This document shows positions 24,554 to 32,252 of a DNA stretch of 64,000 nt, piece after piece. A model generated the notes under the pieces. That model had not been told where the DNA came from and ran no database searches. It was given only the letters and a program-made list of their open reading frames with translations. The DNA lies in NCBI GenBank assembly GCA_040830705.1, contig JBFOME010000016.1:153362-217361 (forward strand). Reading direction: 5' to 3'. The stretch is from Ruegeria_C sp040830705. GTDB taxonomy: Bacteria > Pseudomonadota > Alphaproteobacteria > Rhodobacterales > Rhodobacteraceae. A program made the position numbers and the translations under genes. Each line of letters opens with the position of its first letter. The first letter of the stretch is position 1.

Positions 24554-25957
24554 ATGAAAGGTGCTCCAGAGCGGGTGGTGAACAGCGAATTGGAACGTGA
24601 CGCCCAACGAAAATGGTGGCTGCTTGGCGCGATGAGCGGTGTGCTGGGCCTGATCGTGCTGGATGAAACCATCGTCGCGGTCTCTCTGCCTTCGATCACC
24701 AGCGAACTGGGCCTGTCAGTCTCGGCGGCGCATTGGGTGGTCAACGCCTATCTGCTAAGCTTCACCTGCGCAGTGGCCATCGCTGGCCGGCTGGGCGATC
24801 ACTTTGGCAGAAAGCGCTACTTCTCCGCCGGCGCGGCGGTGTTTGCCGCGGCCTCGTTGCTGGCGGCGCTGGCCACCGACGGGGCGACGCTGATTGCGGC
24901 GCGCGCCTTTCAGGGCATTGCCGCAGCGGTGATCTTCCCCACATCGATCGCTCTGATCACAGCGGCATTCGCGCCGGAGGAACGCGGCCTTGCCTTTGGA
25001 TACCAAACCACCTTCGGCGGTATCTTCATGGCCTCGGGCCCGCTGATCGGCGGATTGCTGACCGAAATGCTGTCCTGGCGCCTGATCTTCTGGATCGGCA
25101 TCCCCATTGTGATCGGGATCGCCCTGCTGCTCTGGCTGATCTGGTCGCCCACCTACGATCCGGAGCGACCAGCGGCGACATCGCAAACGAGGCTGGAGCG
25201 GACCGGACCGGCATTGCTGATCGCCGGGCTCTTCGGTTTGGTCACCTATGTGATGCAGGCGCCAAGCTGTGGTTGGGCCTCGCCACTGTCGCTCGGGCTC
25301 GTCATCCCGGCCCTTGCGGTGCTGGCACTGTTTCTGCGGCAGGAACTGACACATCCGGCCCCGCTGCTGGATCTTGCCTTGCTAAAAATTCCGGAATTCG
25401 GAGGCGGCGTGATGGTCTTTGCCATCTTCCAACTGGAAAAGATCGCGATCTTTGTTTTTGCCGCCCAGTATTTCCAGACCGTGCTGGGCAAATCCCCGAT
25501 CCTTTCGGGCGTCGTGGTTTCGCTGGCCATCCTTCCGACGCTGGTGACATCCGTGCTTGTCGGAAAGGCGACGGATCGCTTCGGGTCCAGGCTAACGCTG
25601 ACCCGGGGCGCGGCCGTGCACGGTATCGCGATCGTTCTCTTCGCCGCTGCGACGTATCAGCAGAACTACCTGCTTGCATTCCTGCCGCTGATCCTATGGG
25701 GCGCGTCGATGCCGAGCATCGCGATCCCGATCAGGCGGGTGCAGATGAACGCCGTTCCCAAGGACAAGCACGCGCAGGCCAGCGGAATGAACATGACGAT
25801 CCAGATGCTGGGCGGCAGCCTCGGCCTGGCCGCCTGCAGCGCGATTCTGGCCGAAACGCAAAGCTATCCGTTGCTCTTTCTTCTGGTGGGTCTTGTCACG
25901 CTCCTGGTCGTGCCGATTGGCCGGCGTTGCATCGCGGGCCAGCAGAGCACGGCTTAG
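24554..25957 (+). CDS. MFS transporter, DHA2 (EmrB/QacA) type
   Basis: A 467-residue multidrug/export transporter of the major facilitator superfamily with 14 predicted helices. The motif LDETIVAVSLPSITSELGLS (about residues 36-55) is the D1-type DHA2 signature, GRLGDHFGRKRYFSAG is the A-motif loop between helices 2 and 3, and AARAFQGIAAAVIFP precedes the C-motif GIFMASGPLIGGLLTE. Located in the inner membrane; it exports hydrophobic or cationic compounds by proton exchange. The substrate cannot be named. Co-directional with and 7 bases after the metallo-hydrolase gene. Ends 10 bases from convergent tadA. Confidence 0.9.
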   Translation: MKGAPERVVNSELERDAQRKWWLLGAMSGVLGLIVLDETIVAVSLPSITSELGLSVSAAHWVVNAYLLSFTCAVAIAGRLGDHFGRKRYFSAGAAVFAAASLLAALATDGATLIAARAFQGIAAAVIFPTSIALITAAFAPEERGLAFGYQTTFGGIFMASGPLIGGLLTEMLSWRLIFWIGIPIVIGIALLLWLIWSPTYDPERPAATSQTRLERTGPALLIAGLFGLVTYVMQAPSCGWASPLSLGLVIPALAVLALFLRQELTHPAPLLDLALLKIPEFGGGVMVFAIFQLEKIAIFVFAAQYFQTVLGKSPILSGVVVSLAILPTLVTSVLVGKATDRFGSRLTLTRGAAVHGIAIVLFAAATYQQNYLLAFLPLILWGASMPSIAIPIRRVQMNAVPKDKHAQASGMNMTIQMLGGSLGLAACSAILAETQSYPLLFLLVGLVTLLVVPIGRRCIAGQQSTA

Positions 25958-25967
25958 GTGCACAGGG

Positions 25968-26417
25968 CTAGCGCCGCCCCTGAAAGAAATTCCGCAACAG
26001 CTCTGCCGCTTCCTCGCCCGCGATGCCGTCATAGACCTCGGGCACATGATGCGACTGGCTGTGAGAGAACACCCGCGCGCCATGGGCCACGCCGCCGGAC
26101 TTTGGATCAGACGCACCATAATAGATCCGGGAGATCCGGACGGCGGCGATGGCGGCGGCGCACATGGCACAAGGCTCCAGCGTCACGTAAAGGTCATGGC
26201 CCGGCAGGCGTTCGGACCGCGCCGCCGCACAGGCCGCACGCAAAGCCAATATCTCGGCATGTGCGGTGGGGTCGTTCATCTCGCGGGTGCGATTTCCGGC
26301 AGCGGCCACAACCGCACCATCGGGTGAGACGATCACCGCGCCCACCGGCACCTCGCCGCGTTCAGCGGCGGCGCGCGCTTCGCTGAGGGCCTGCGCCATA
26401 TGGGATCGGAACACCAT
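25968..26417 (-). CDS. tadA: tRNA-specific adenosine deaminase
   Basis: A 149-residue TadA, which deaminates A34 of tRNA-Arg(ACG) to inosine and is usually essential. The zinc site is intact: DPTAHAEILALRAACAA (His and catalytic Glu about residues 52-54) and LEPCAMCAAAIAAVRISRIY (PCxxC, about 81-100). It begins MVFRSHMAQALSEARAAAER with the family N-terminal helix, then GEVPVGAVIV. It is divergent from the RluB-type gene with 61 bases between the starts. Confidence 0.95.
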   Translation of the reverse strand: MVFRSHMAQALSEARAAAERGEVPVGAVIVSPDGAVVAAAGNRTREMNDPTAHAEILALRAACAAARSERLPGHDLYVTLEPCAMCAAAIAAVRISRIYYGASDPKSGGVAHGARVFSHSQSHHVPEVYDGIAGEEAAELLRNFFQGRR

Positions 26418-26478
26418 GCCCCTGACTGCCGCACATCTTCGGGTTTCGCAAGCGCGGCAAATGGTCTAAAGCCCGGCC

Positions 26479-27288
26479 ATGAGCAGCACACCCCCTCCCG
26501 GCGACCGGATCGCCAAGGTTCTGGCCCGCGCCGGGATCGCCTCGCGCCGTGAAGCCGAGCGGATGATCGAAGCAGGTCGTATTACGGTGAACGGCAAGAA
26601 GATCGACAGCCCGGCGCTGAACGTGACGGCCAAGGACAAGATCACCGTCGACGGCAAACCGGTGAGCGAGCCTGAACCCGCGCGGCTCTGGCTTTACAAC
26701 AAGCCTACTGGGCTGGTCACCACGACCAGCGACGAGAAGGGTCGCAAAACGATTTATGACGACCTGCCCGAGGATCTGCCGCGGGTGATGAGCGTCGGGC
26801 GGCTCGACCTCAACTCCGAAGGGCTGTTGCTGCTGACCAATGATGGCGGCGTCAAACGCAAGCTGGAACTGCCTTCGACCGGGTGGCTGCGCAAATACCG
26901 TGTGCGGATCAATGGCCGCCCCAAGGACGAGGATTTCGCGCCCTTGCGGCAGGGTCTGGTGATCGATGGTGAGCGGTTTCAGAAAATGACCGTGACGCTT
27001 GATCGCCAGCAGGGTGCAAATGCCTGGGTCACAATCGGCCTGCGCGAGGGCAAGAACCGAGAGATTCGCCGCGCGATGGAGGATATCGGCTTTGCGGTGA
27101 ACCGTCTGATCCGGGTGTCTTACGGCCCGTTCCAGCTTGGCAACCTGAAACAAGGCGAGGTCGAAGAGGTCCGCCGCAGGGTGCTGCGCGACCAGCTTGG
27201 GCTGGATGCCGAGGGCAAGCCCGACCAGAAACGCCCCGCCCGACAACAGCGTCAGCGCAGGGGGGCGCCAAAAAACTCCCGCTCATGA
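26479..27288 (+). CDS. rluB: rRNA pseudouridine synthase, RluB type
   Basis: Modifies U2605 of 23S rRNA to pseudouridine, if the RluB assignment holds; RluF or RsuA are the alternatives. It has 269 residues. The S4 RNA-binding domain (about 8-60: RIAKVLARAGIASRREAERM) is followed by the catalytic domain with VMSVGRLDLNSEGLLLLTND (Asp about 113 in GRLDxxSEG) and the GKNREIRRAMEDIGFAVNRL motif typical of RsuA/RluB. The last 40 residues are basic (KPDQKRPARQQRQRRGAPK), probably RNA-binding. It ends 83 bases before the TelA/XpaC locus. Confidence 0.9.
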   Translation: MSSTPPPGDRIAKVLARAGIASRREAERMIEAGRITVNGKKIDSPALNVTAKDKITVDGKPVSEPEPARLWLYNKPTGLVTTTSDEKGRKTIYDDLPEDLPRVMSVGRLDLNSEGLLLLTNDGGVKRKLELPSTGWLRKYRVRINGRPKDEDFAPLRQGLVIDGERFQKMTVTLDRQQGANAWVTIGLREGKNREIRRAMEDIGFAVNRLIRVSYGPFQLGNLKQGEVEEVRRRVLRDQLGLDAEGKPDQKRPARQQRQRRGAPKNSRS

Positions 27289-27371
27289 GCGGTTTAACGC
27301 AACCTTCCCCCTAGCAAGGTGCGCCTGCATCGCCTAGATTCGCAGCCAATGCATCCGAGTTCGGGGGAGTT

Positions 27372-27461
27372 ATGTCTCAATCTGGCATCCAGAAAGCCGC
27401 TTTCATCGCGCTTTTGATCCTGATGCTGGGTGTTGCCACCGGCTGGATCGGTGGACTCTGA
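27372..27461 (+). CDS. 29-residue single-helix membrane microprotein
   Basis: A short frame of 29 codons: MSQSGIQKAAFIALLILMLG then VATGWIGGL, a single membrane helix with a short polar N-terminus. GGGGGAG sits just before the ATG; its spacing is short. Support for its being real: the frame ends 4 bases before the XpaC start, XpaC itself has only a weak ribosome site (so coupling would make sense), and the sequence is a clean helix. It could be a regulatory subunit of the neighbouring membrane-stress proteins. I do not recognise a family, and chance cannot be excluded. Confidence 0.5.
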   Translation: MSQSGIQKAAFIALLILMLGVATGWIGGL

Positions 27462-27465
27462 CGCC

Positions 27466-28374
27466 ATGGCACAGAAATTTGGCGGAAAATACAGCCCGCA
27501 ATCACAGGATGAGACGGGGCAGGCGCAGGCCAAACGCGGCCAGTTTGACGGCGCGCGGGTCGATCCGGCGGGTTTCCGCACCAACATCCTGTTCCTGCCG
27601 CCGCTGCTGATCGCGTTCTTTTCACTCAATGATGGGGCAGTCGGCTTGACCATGGGGCTGGTCGCTGCCGCCCTGCTGGTGCTCGCAGCCTGGCTGTTGC
27701 GCGAGGGTTTGCGCGCCGAAAGCGCCTATCACGCCCGGAAAGTCGCGCGCCGCCCGGCTTTTCCGCGCAAAATCTTTTCCTCGGTTCTGACCGGGCTGGG
27801 CATTGGCCTGACCGCCTACAAGAACGAATTGATGGATGCAGGCACCGCCAGCCTGCTGGCCCCTGCCCTTTATGGCATCGTCACCGCCGCTCTGCATGGC
27901 ACTGCGTTTGGGCTCGACCCGATGAAGGACAAGGGCATGGAAGGCATCGACACCTTTCAGCAAGACCGCGTGGCCCGCGCGGTGGATGAGGCGGAAACGC
28001 TGCTGGCTGAGATGAGCGACGCCATCAAACGCGCGGGCGACCGCAAGGTCGAGGCGCGGGTCGAGCGGTTTCAGACCACCGCGCGCGAGCTATTCCGCAC
28101 GGTCGAAGAAGACCCCCGCGACCTGACCGCCGCCCGCAAATACCTGACGGTCTATCTGCGCGGCGCCCGCGACGCCTCTGTCAAGTTCGCCGACATCTAC
28201 GCCCGCACCCGCGATGCGCAGGCTCTGACCGATTACACCGCGCTGCTGGACGATCTTGAGCAGAACTTCGCCGCGCGCACCCGCAAGATGCTGCTGGATG
28301 ATCGCAGCGACCTGACTGTTGAAATAGACGTGTTGCGTGAAAGACTGCAGCGCGAAGGCGTACGGTTGGACTGA
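27466..28374 (+). CDS. XpaC-family membrane protein
   Basis: A 302-residue protein of the XpaC family, named after a Bacillus gene involved in hydrolysis of 5-bromo-4-chloroindolyl phosphate and often linked to TelA. Residues 1-36 are polar. Membrane segments follow at about 40-54 (NILFLPPLLIAFFSL), 60-78 (VGLTMGLVAAALLVLAAWL) and near 105-120. The C-terminal half (about 155-300) is a helical, charged domain with KAERVARAVDEAETLL-like repeats (for example QQDRVARAVDEAETLLAEM), likely coiled coil. ATG at 27466 is chosen because an upstream frame lacks the family start. Strictly followed by telA, as in the Bacillus and Rhodobacter pairings. Confidence 0.8.
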   Translation: MAQKFGGKYSPQSQDETGQAQAKRGQFDGARVDPAGFRTNILFLPPLLIAFFSLNDGAVGLTMGLVAAALLVLAAWLLREGLRAESAYHARKVARRPAFPRKIFSSVLTGLGIGLTAYKNELMDAGTASLLAPALYGIVTAALHGTAFGLDPMKDKGMEGIDTFQQDRVARAVDEAETLLAEMSDAIKRAGDRKVEARVERFQTTARELFRTVEEDPRDLTAARKYLTVYLRGARDASVKFADIYARTRDAQALTDYTALLDDLEQNFAARTRKMLLDDRSDLTVEIDVLRERLQREGVRLD

Positions 28375-28404
28375 CCGGCGAAAATTTGAATAGGGGAGAT
28401 TTTA

Positions 28405-29595
28405 ATGTCTGACACCGTCCGCAAGAAGGCCGAAGAAGCAACGGCAATCGTCAAAGAAGTGACCGAGATCGAATTACCCGCACCGCAGAACGCGATTGTT
28501 CCTCTGGAAGAGGCTGACGAGCCGGTCAAGGCCGAAATCCGGCAGCGCATGGACGAGATCAACATGGATGATACGAACTCGATCGTGTCCTTCGGGTCAG
28601 GTGCGCAGGCCGAATTGCAGGAAATCAGCCAGGCCATGCTGGCCGATGTGCGCAACAAGGATGTGGGCCCGGCGGGCGACAGCCTGCGCAATATCGTCAC
28701 CACAATCCGCGGTTTTTCGGTCAGCGAGTTGGATGTGCGGCGCAAGGCAAGCTGGTGGGAAAGGCTGATGGGCCGGGCGGCGCCTTTCGCCAAGTTCACT
28801 GCGCGTTTCGAAGAGGTGCAGGGCCAGATCGACAAGATCACCGATGATCTGCTGGGCCATGAACATACGCTGTTGAAAGATATCAAATCGCTCGATCTGC
28901 TCTATGACAAGACGCTGGGCTTTTATGACGAATTGGCGCTTTATATTGCGGCGGGCGAGGAAAAGCTGACCGAGCTCGACAGCACCGAAATCCCTGAAAA
29001 AGAAGCTGCGGTCGAGGCCGCGCCGGAAGAAGAACAGGTGATGAAGGCGCAGGAACTACGCGACCTGCGCGCCGCCCGGGACGATCTGGAACGCCGGGTG
29101 CATGACCTAAAGTTGACGCGCCAGGTGACGATGCAGTCTTTGCCCTCGATCCGGCTGGTGCAGGAAAACGACAAGTCGCTGGTGACCAAGATCAATTCGA
29201 CCCTGGTCAACACAGTGCCGCTCTGGGAAACGCAATTGGCGCAGGCAGTCACCATCCAGCGCAGCGCCGAAGCCGCCGCCGCCGTGCGTGACGCCAACGA
29301 CCTGACCAACGAGTTGCTGACCGCCAATGCCGCAAACCTGCGCGAAAGCAACAAAATGATCCGGCAAGAGATGGAGCGCGGCGTCTTTGACATCGAAGCG
29401 GTCAAGCAGGCCAATGCCGATCTGATCGGCACCATCAATGAAAGCCTCGCCATCGCCGACGAGGGCAAGGCCAAACGCGCCGCCGCCGAAGAGGAGCTCA
29501 AGAAGATGGAAACCGAACTGCGCGACACACTGGCTTCGGCCAAGGCGCGCAAGGACGGTCTGGGCGATACTGCGTCAACAGCGGTTCCCGGCTGA
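28405..29595 (+). CDS. Toxic anion resistance protein TelA family
   Basis: A 396-residue cytosolic, helix-rich protein of the TelA family (PF05816), linked to tellurite and other toxic-anion resistance, and to resistance against cell-wall antibiotics and bacteriocins in Firmicutes. The core runs from about 45 to 385 and includes GDSLRNIVTTIRGFSVSELD, HEHTLLKDIKSLDLLYDKTL and the conserved MIRQEMERGVFDIEAVKQAN then ADLIGTINESLAIADEGKAK. Much of it is predicted coiled coil. GGGGAG precedes the ATG (28394-28399). It lies 30 bases after XpaC and 6 bases before the DUF2927 lipoprotein gene, so one operon is likely. Confidence 0.9.
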   Translation: MSDTVRKKAEEATAIVKEVTEIELPAPQNAIVPLEEADEPVKAEIRQRMDEINMDDTNSIVSFGSGAQAELQEISQAMLADVRNKDVGPAGDSLRNIVTTIRGFSVSELDVRRKASWWERLMGRAAPFAKFTARFEEVQGQIDKITDDLLGHEHTLLKDIKSLDLLYDKTLGFYDELALYIAAGEEKLTELDSTEIPEKEAAVEAAPEEEQVMKAQELRDLRAARDDLERRVHDLKLTRQVTMQSLPSIRLVQENDKSLVTKINSTLVNTVPLWETQLAQAVTIQRSAEAAAAVRDANDLTNELLTANAANLRESNKMIRQEMERGVFDIEAVKQANADLIGTINESLAIADEGKAKRAAAEEELKKMETELRDTLASAKARKDGLGDTASTAVPG

Positions 29596-29601
29596 TCCTA
29601 T

Positions 29602-30576
29602 ATGGCGCACGCTCGGGCAGATACGCGGATCGGGGCGACCCGGATCGGGGCCACGGCCCTGCTGCTTATGCTGCTTGGGGCGTGCGAGCAGGGTCTTCAG
29701 ACCTCGCTCACGCCCCCTGCCCGCCCCGACGATTTGGTTCCGACAGAACCAGTCGCGGTCACCCCGTCCGCAAAAAGTCAGGATCTGGCGCGTTACTATG
29801 AGAAGGTACAGAATGACCTTCTGACGCGCGGGCTGCTGCGCACCGATGGGGGCGGCCCTGATACGCCCTATGACGCCGAAGATCTGGTCCGCAACTTCGA
29901 AGTCATCGCCTTTTTTGATGAATATTCCCCGGTCGCCGCACCGCTCTCCAGCCGCCGCGCAAGCGGGCGACTCAGCCGCTGGTCAGGACCGGTGCGCATC
30001 AGCACGGAATTCGGGGCATCCGTGCCTCTCGATCGTCGCGAGCAGGATGCGCGCAATGTCTCCAATTTCGCGGATCGCCTCGCCCGGCTGACCAAACATC
30101 CGATCACCGCCAGCAATCGCAACCCCAATTTCCATGTTTTTGTGGCCGGTGAAGACGATACAGATTTCGTGCAGGCGCGCTTAAAGCAGATCATCCCGTC
30201 GATCAGCGCAAATGAACTGGCGCTTTTCGACAACCTGCCACGCTCGTTCTATTGCCTTGTCGTGGCGGTTTCGGCCAATGGCGCACCGCAGAACTATACC
30301 CGGGCCGTGGCGCTTGTACGCGCCGAGCACCCCGATCTGGTGCGGCTGAGCTGCATCCACGAAGAGATTTCGCAAGGGTTGGGCCTGCCCAATGACAGCC
30401 CAGCCGCGCGGCCTTCGATCTTTAACGATGATGATGAGTTTGCGCTGCTGACCAGCCATGACGAAAAACTGCTGACAATGCTGTACGACCCGCGCCTGCG
30501 ACAGGGCATGACTGCCGATCAGGCGCGGCCCGTGTCCGAGGTTATTGCGCGGGAACTGACGGGCCCCTCTTCATAG
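29602..30576 (+). CDS. DUF2927 lipoprotein
   Basis: A 324-residue predicted lipoprotein (lipobox LGAC, Cys28 in MAHARADTRIGATRIGATAL...). The domain at about 95-290 has the DUF2927 pattern: NFEVIAFFDEYSP, LTKHPITASNRNPNFHVFVA, then RLSCIHEEISQGLGLPNDSP, which ends in a metzincin-like HEEISQGLGL; the His-Glu-Glu could be a zinc-binding helix, but the full HExxHxxG is not present. No catalytic function is proven. It sits between telA (6 bases upstream) and the SPFH gene (27 bases downstream), so an envelope role in the same system is likely. Confidence 0.8.
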   Translation: MAHARADTRIGATRIGATALLLMLLGACEQGLQTSLTPPARPDDLVPTEPVAVTPSAKSQDLARYYEKVQNDLLTRGLLRTDGGGPDTPYDAEDLVRNFEVIAFFDEYSPVAAPLSSRRASGRLSRWSGPVRISTEFGASVPLDRREQDARNVSNFADRLARLTKHPITASNRNPNFHVFVAGEDDTDFVQARLKQIIPSISANELALFDNLPRSFYCLVVAVSANGAPQNYTRAVALVRAEHPDLVRLSCIHEEISQGLGLPNDSPAARPSIFNDDDEFALLTSHDEKLLTMLYDPRLRQGMTADQARPVSEVIARELTGPSS

Positions 30577-30603
30577 GCCCAAAGACAGGAGAAAGACTGC
30601 ACC

Positions 30604-31752
30604 ATGGGTATTTTTGATTTTCTTTCCGGTGAGTTCATCGACGTCATCCATTGGGTAGATGACACCCGCGACACCATGGTCTGGCGGTTCCAGCGTGAAG
30701 GGCATGAGATCAAATACGGCGCCAAGCTGACCGTGCGCGAGGGGCAGTCGGCGGTTTTTGTGCATGAGGGGCAGTTGGCGGATGTATTCACGCCGGGGCT
30801 CTACATGTTGGAAACCAATAACATGCCGATCATGACGACGCTGCAGCATTGGGATCACGGGTTCAAAAGCCCGTTCAAATCCGAGATTTATTTCGTCAAC
30901 ACAACCCGGTTCAACAACCTCAAATGGGGTACCAAGAACCCAATCATGCTGCGCGATCCGGAGTTCGGGCCAACCCGCATCCGGGCCTACGGCACCTACA
31001 CCGTGCGGGTGAAGGACCCCGCCAAGTTCCTGATCGAGATCGTCGGCACCGATGGCGAGTTCACCATGGACGAGATCAGCTATCAGATCCGCAACATCAT
31101 CGTGCAGGAGTTTTCCCGCGTCATCGCCGCGTCAGGCATCCCGGTGCTGGATATGGCGGCCAACACCGCTGATCTGGGCAAGCTGATCGCCGCCGAGGTC
31201 TCGCCCGTGGTCGATGCCTACGGCCTGGAGATGCCGGAATTCTACATTGAAAACATATCGCTCCCACCCGCAGTTGAAGCGGCGCTGGACAAGCGGACCT
31301 CGATGGGATTGGCGGGGGATCTGGGCAAGTTTACCCAGTATTCAGCTGCCGAGGCCATGACCGCTGCGGCCAACAATCCCGGCGGCGGTGGCGGCATGGG
31401 CGCGGGTCTTGGCATGGGAATGGGCATGGCGATGGCGCAGCAACTGGGGAACATGGCAGCGGGTCAACCGTCAGGCCCCTGGGGATCGCCCGTCCCCGCT
31501 GCCGCGCAACCCGCAGCATCCGTGGCACCGCCGCCTCCGCCGCCAGTAGAGCATGTGTGGCATATCGCGGTTGACGGGCAGACTTCTGGCCCGTTCTCCA
31601 AGGCCAAGCTGGGGCGAATGGCAACCGCTGGCGAGATCACCCGCGAAACCTATGTCTGGACCGCCGGTCAGGACGGCTGGAAACGCGCCGAAGACGTGCA
31701 GGAACTGGCGCAGCTCTTTACCATCCTGCCGCCGCCCCCACCGGGCGCATAG
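30604..31752 (+). CDS. SPFH-domain protein with C-terminal GYF_2 domain
   Basis: A 382-residue protein related to Bacillus YdjI (annotated virion core protein). Residues 25-250 are an SPFH/band-7-like domain: GAKLTVREGQSAVFVHEGQL, then TRFNNLKWGTKNPIMLRDPE and IRAYGTYTVRVKDPAKFLIE. A Gly/Met-rich linker (about 258-285) and an Ala/Pro linker follow. The end (about 312-368) is a GYF_2 domain (HIAVDGQTSGPFSKAKLGRM). YdjI itself usually ends in a zinc ribbon, so the GYF_2 tail is a substitution. Likely a membrane-bound scaffold. Operon with telA and the zinc-ribbon gene. Confidence 0.85.
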   Translation: MGIFDFLSGEFIDVIHWVDDTRDTMVWRFQREGHEIKYGAKLTVREGQSAVFVHEGQLADVFTPGLYMLETNNMPIMTTLQHWDHGFKSPFKSEIYFVNTTRFNNLKWGTKNPIMLRDPEFGPTRIRAYGTYTVRVKDPAKFLIEIVGTDGEFTMDEISYQIRNIIVQEFSRVIAASGIPVLDMAANTADLGKLIAAEVSPVVDAYGLEMPEFYIENISLPPAVEAALDKRTSMGLAGDLGKFTQYSAAEAMTAAANNPGGGGGMGAGLGMGMGMAMAQQLGNMAAGQPSGPWGSPVPAAAQPAASVAPPPPPPVEHVWHIAVDGQTSGPFSKAKLGRMATAGEITRETYVWTAGQDGWKRAEDVQELAQLFTILPPPPPGA

Positions 31753-31775
31753 CACGTCAACAGGAAGGCCGATCC

Positions 31776-32252
31776 ATGTCGCCACTCGATGACATTCTCA
31801 ATTTTCGTCAGGTCAGTGACCGGCTCACCCTGTCCGGTCAGCCCACGGAAGACCAAATAACCGCGCTGGCAGACGCCGGAGTGACGGATATCATCAACCT
31901 CGGGCCGCATGACAACAAGGGCGCTCTGGAAGATGAACCAGGCACCGTCGCGGCAGCGGGGATGACATATCACTACATACCCGTCGATTTCGATAACCCG
32001 ACAGAGCAGGACTACATTGCCTTTACCGATACTCTTGTCGCGCTCGGCGACGCACGTGTGCACGTGCATTGCATTTACAACGCACGCGTCTCCGCCTTCA
32101 TGCTGCGCCTCGCCCGGGAGTGGCACGGCGACAGTACTGCCGCTGAAGCACTCATGGAGGGCATTTGGCGCCCGGGCGGCGTGTGGGCTGCGTTTCTTGG
32201 GCATGAGGCAGACATCGACCAACCCAATCGCTATCTGGGCTACGACTATTGA
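31776..32252 (+). CDS. Tyrosine-phosphatase-like protein, C-X4-R loop
   Basis: A 158-residue protein of the dual-specificity phosphatase fold. It begins MSPLDDILNFRQVSDRLTLS with the GQPTEDQITALADAG pattern shared with beta-lactamase-hydrolase-like (DUF442) phosphatases. The active loop is HVHCIYNARVSAFML (about 97-111), with Cys-X4-Arg instead of the C-X5-R of classic phosphatases. Asp about 74 (DFDNPTEQD) is a possible general acid. It could dephosphorylate a protein or small molecule, or be an inactive binder. TGA overlaps the ATG of the zinc-ribbon gene by one base (TGATG), so the two are translationally coupled. Confidence 0.75.
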   Translation: MSPLDDILNFRQVSDRLTLSGQPTEDQITALADAGVTDIINLGPHDNKGALEDEPGTVAAAGMTYHYIPVDFDNPTEQDYIAFTDTLVALGDARVHVHCIYNARVSAFMLRLAREWHGDSTAAEALMEGIWRPGGVWAAFLGHEADIDQPNRYLGYDY

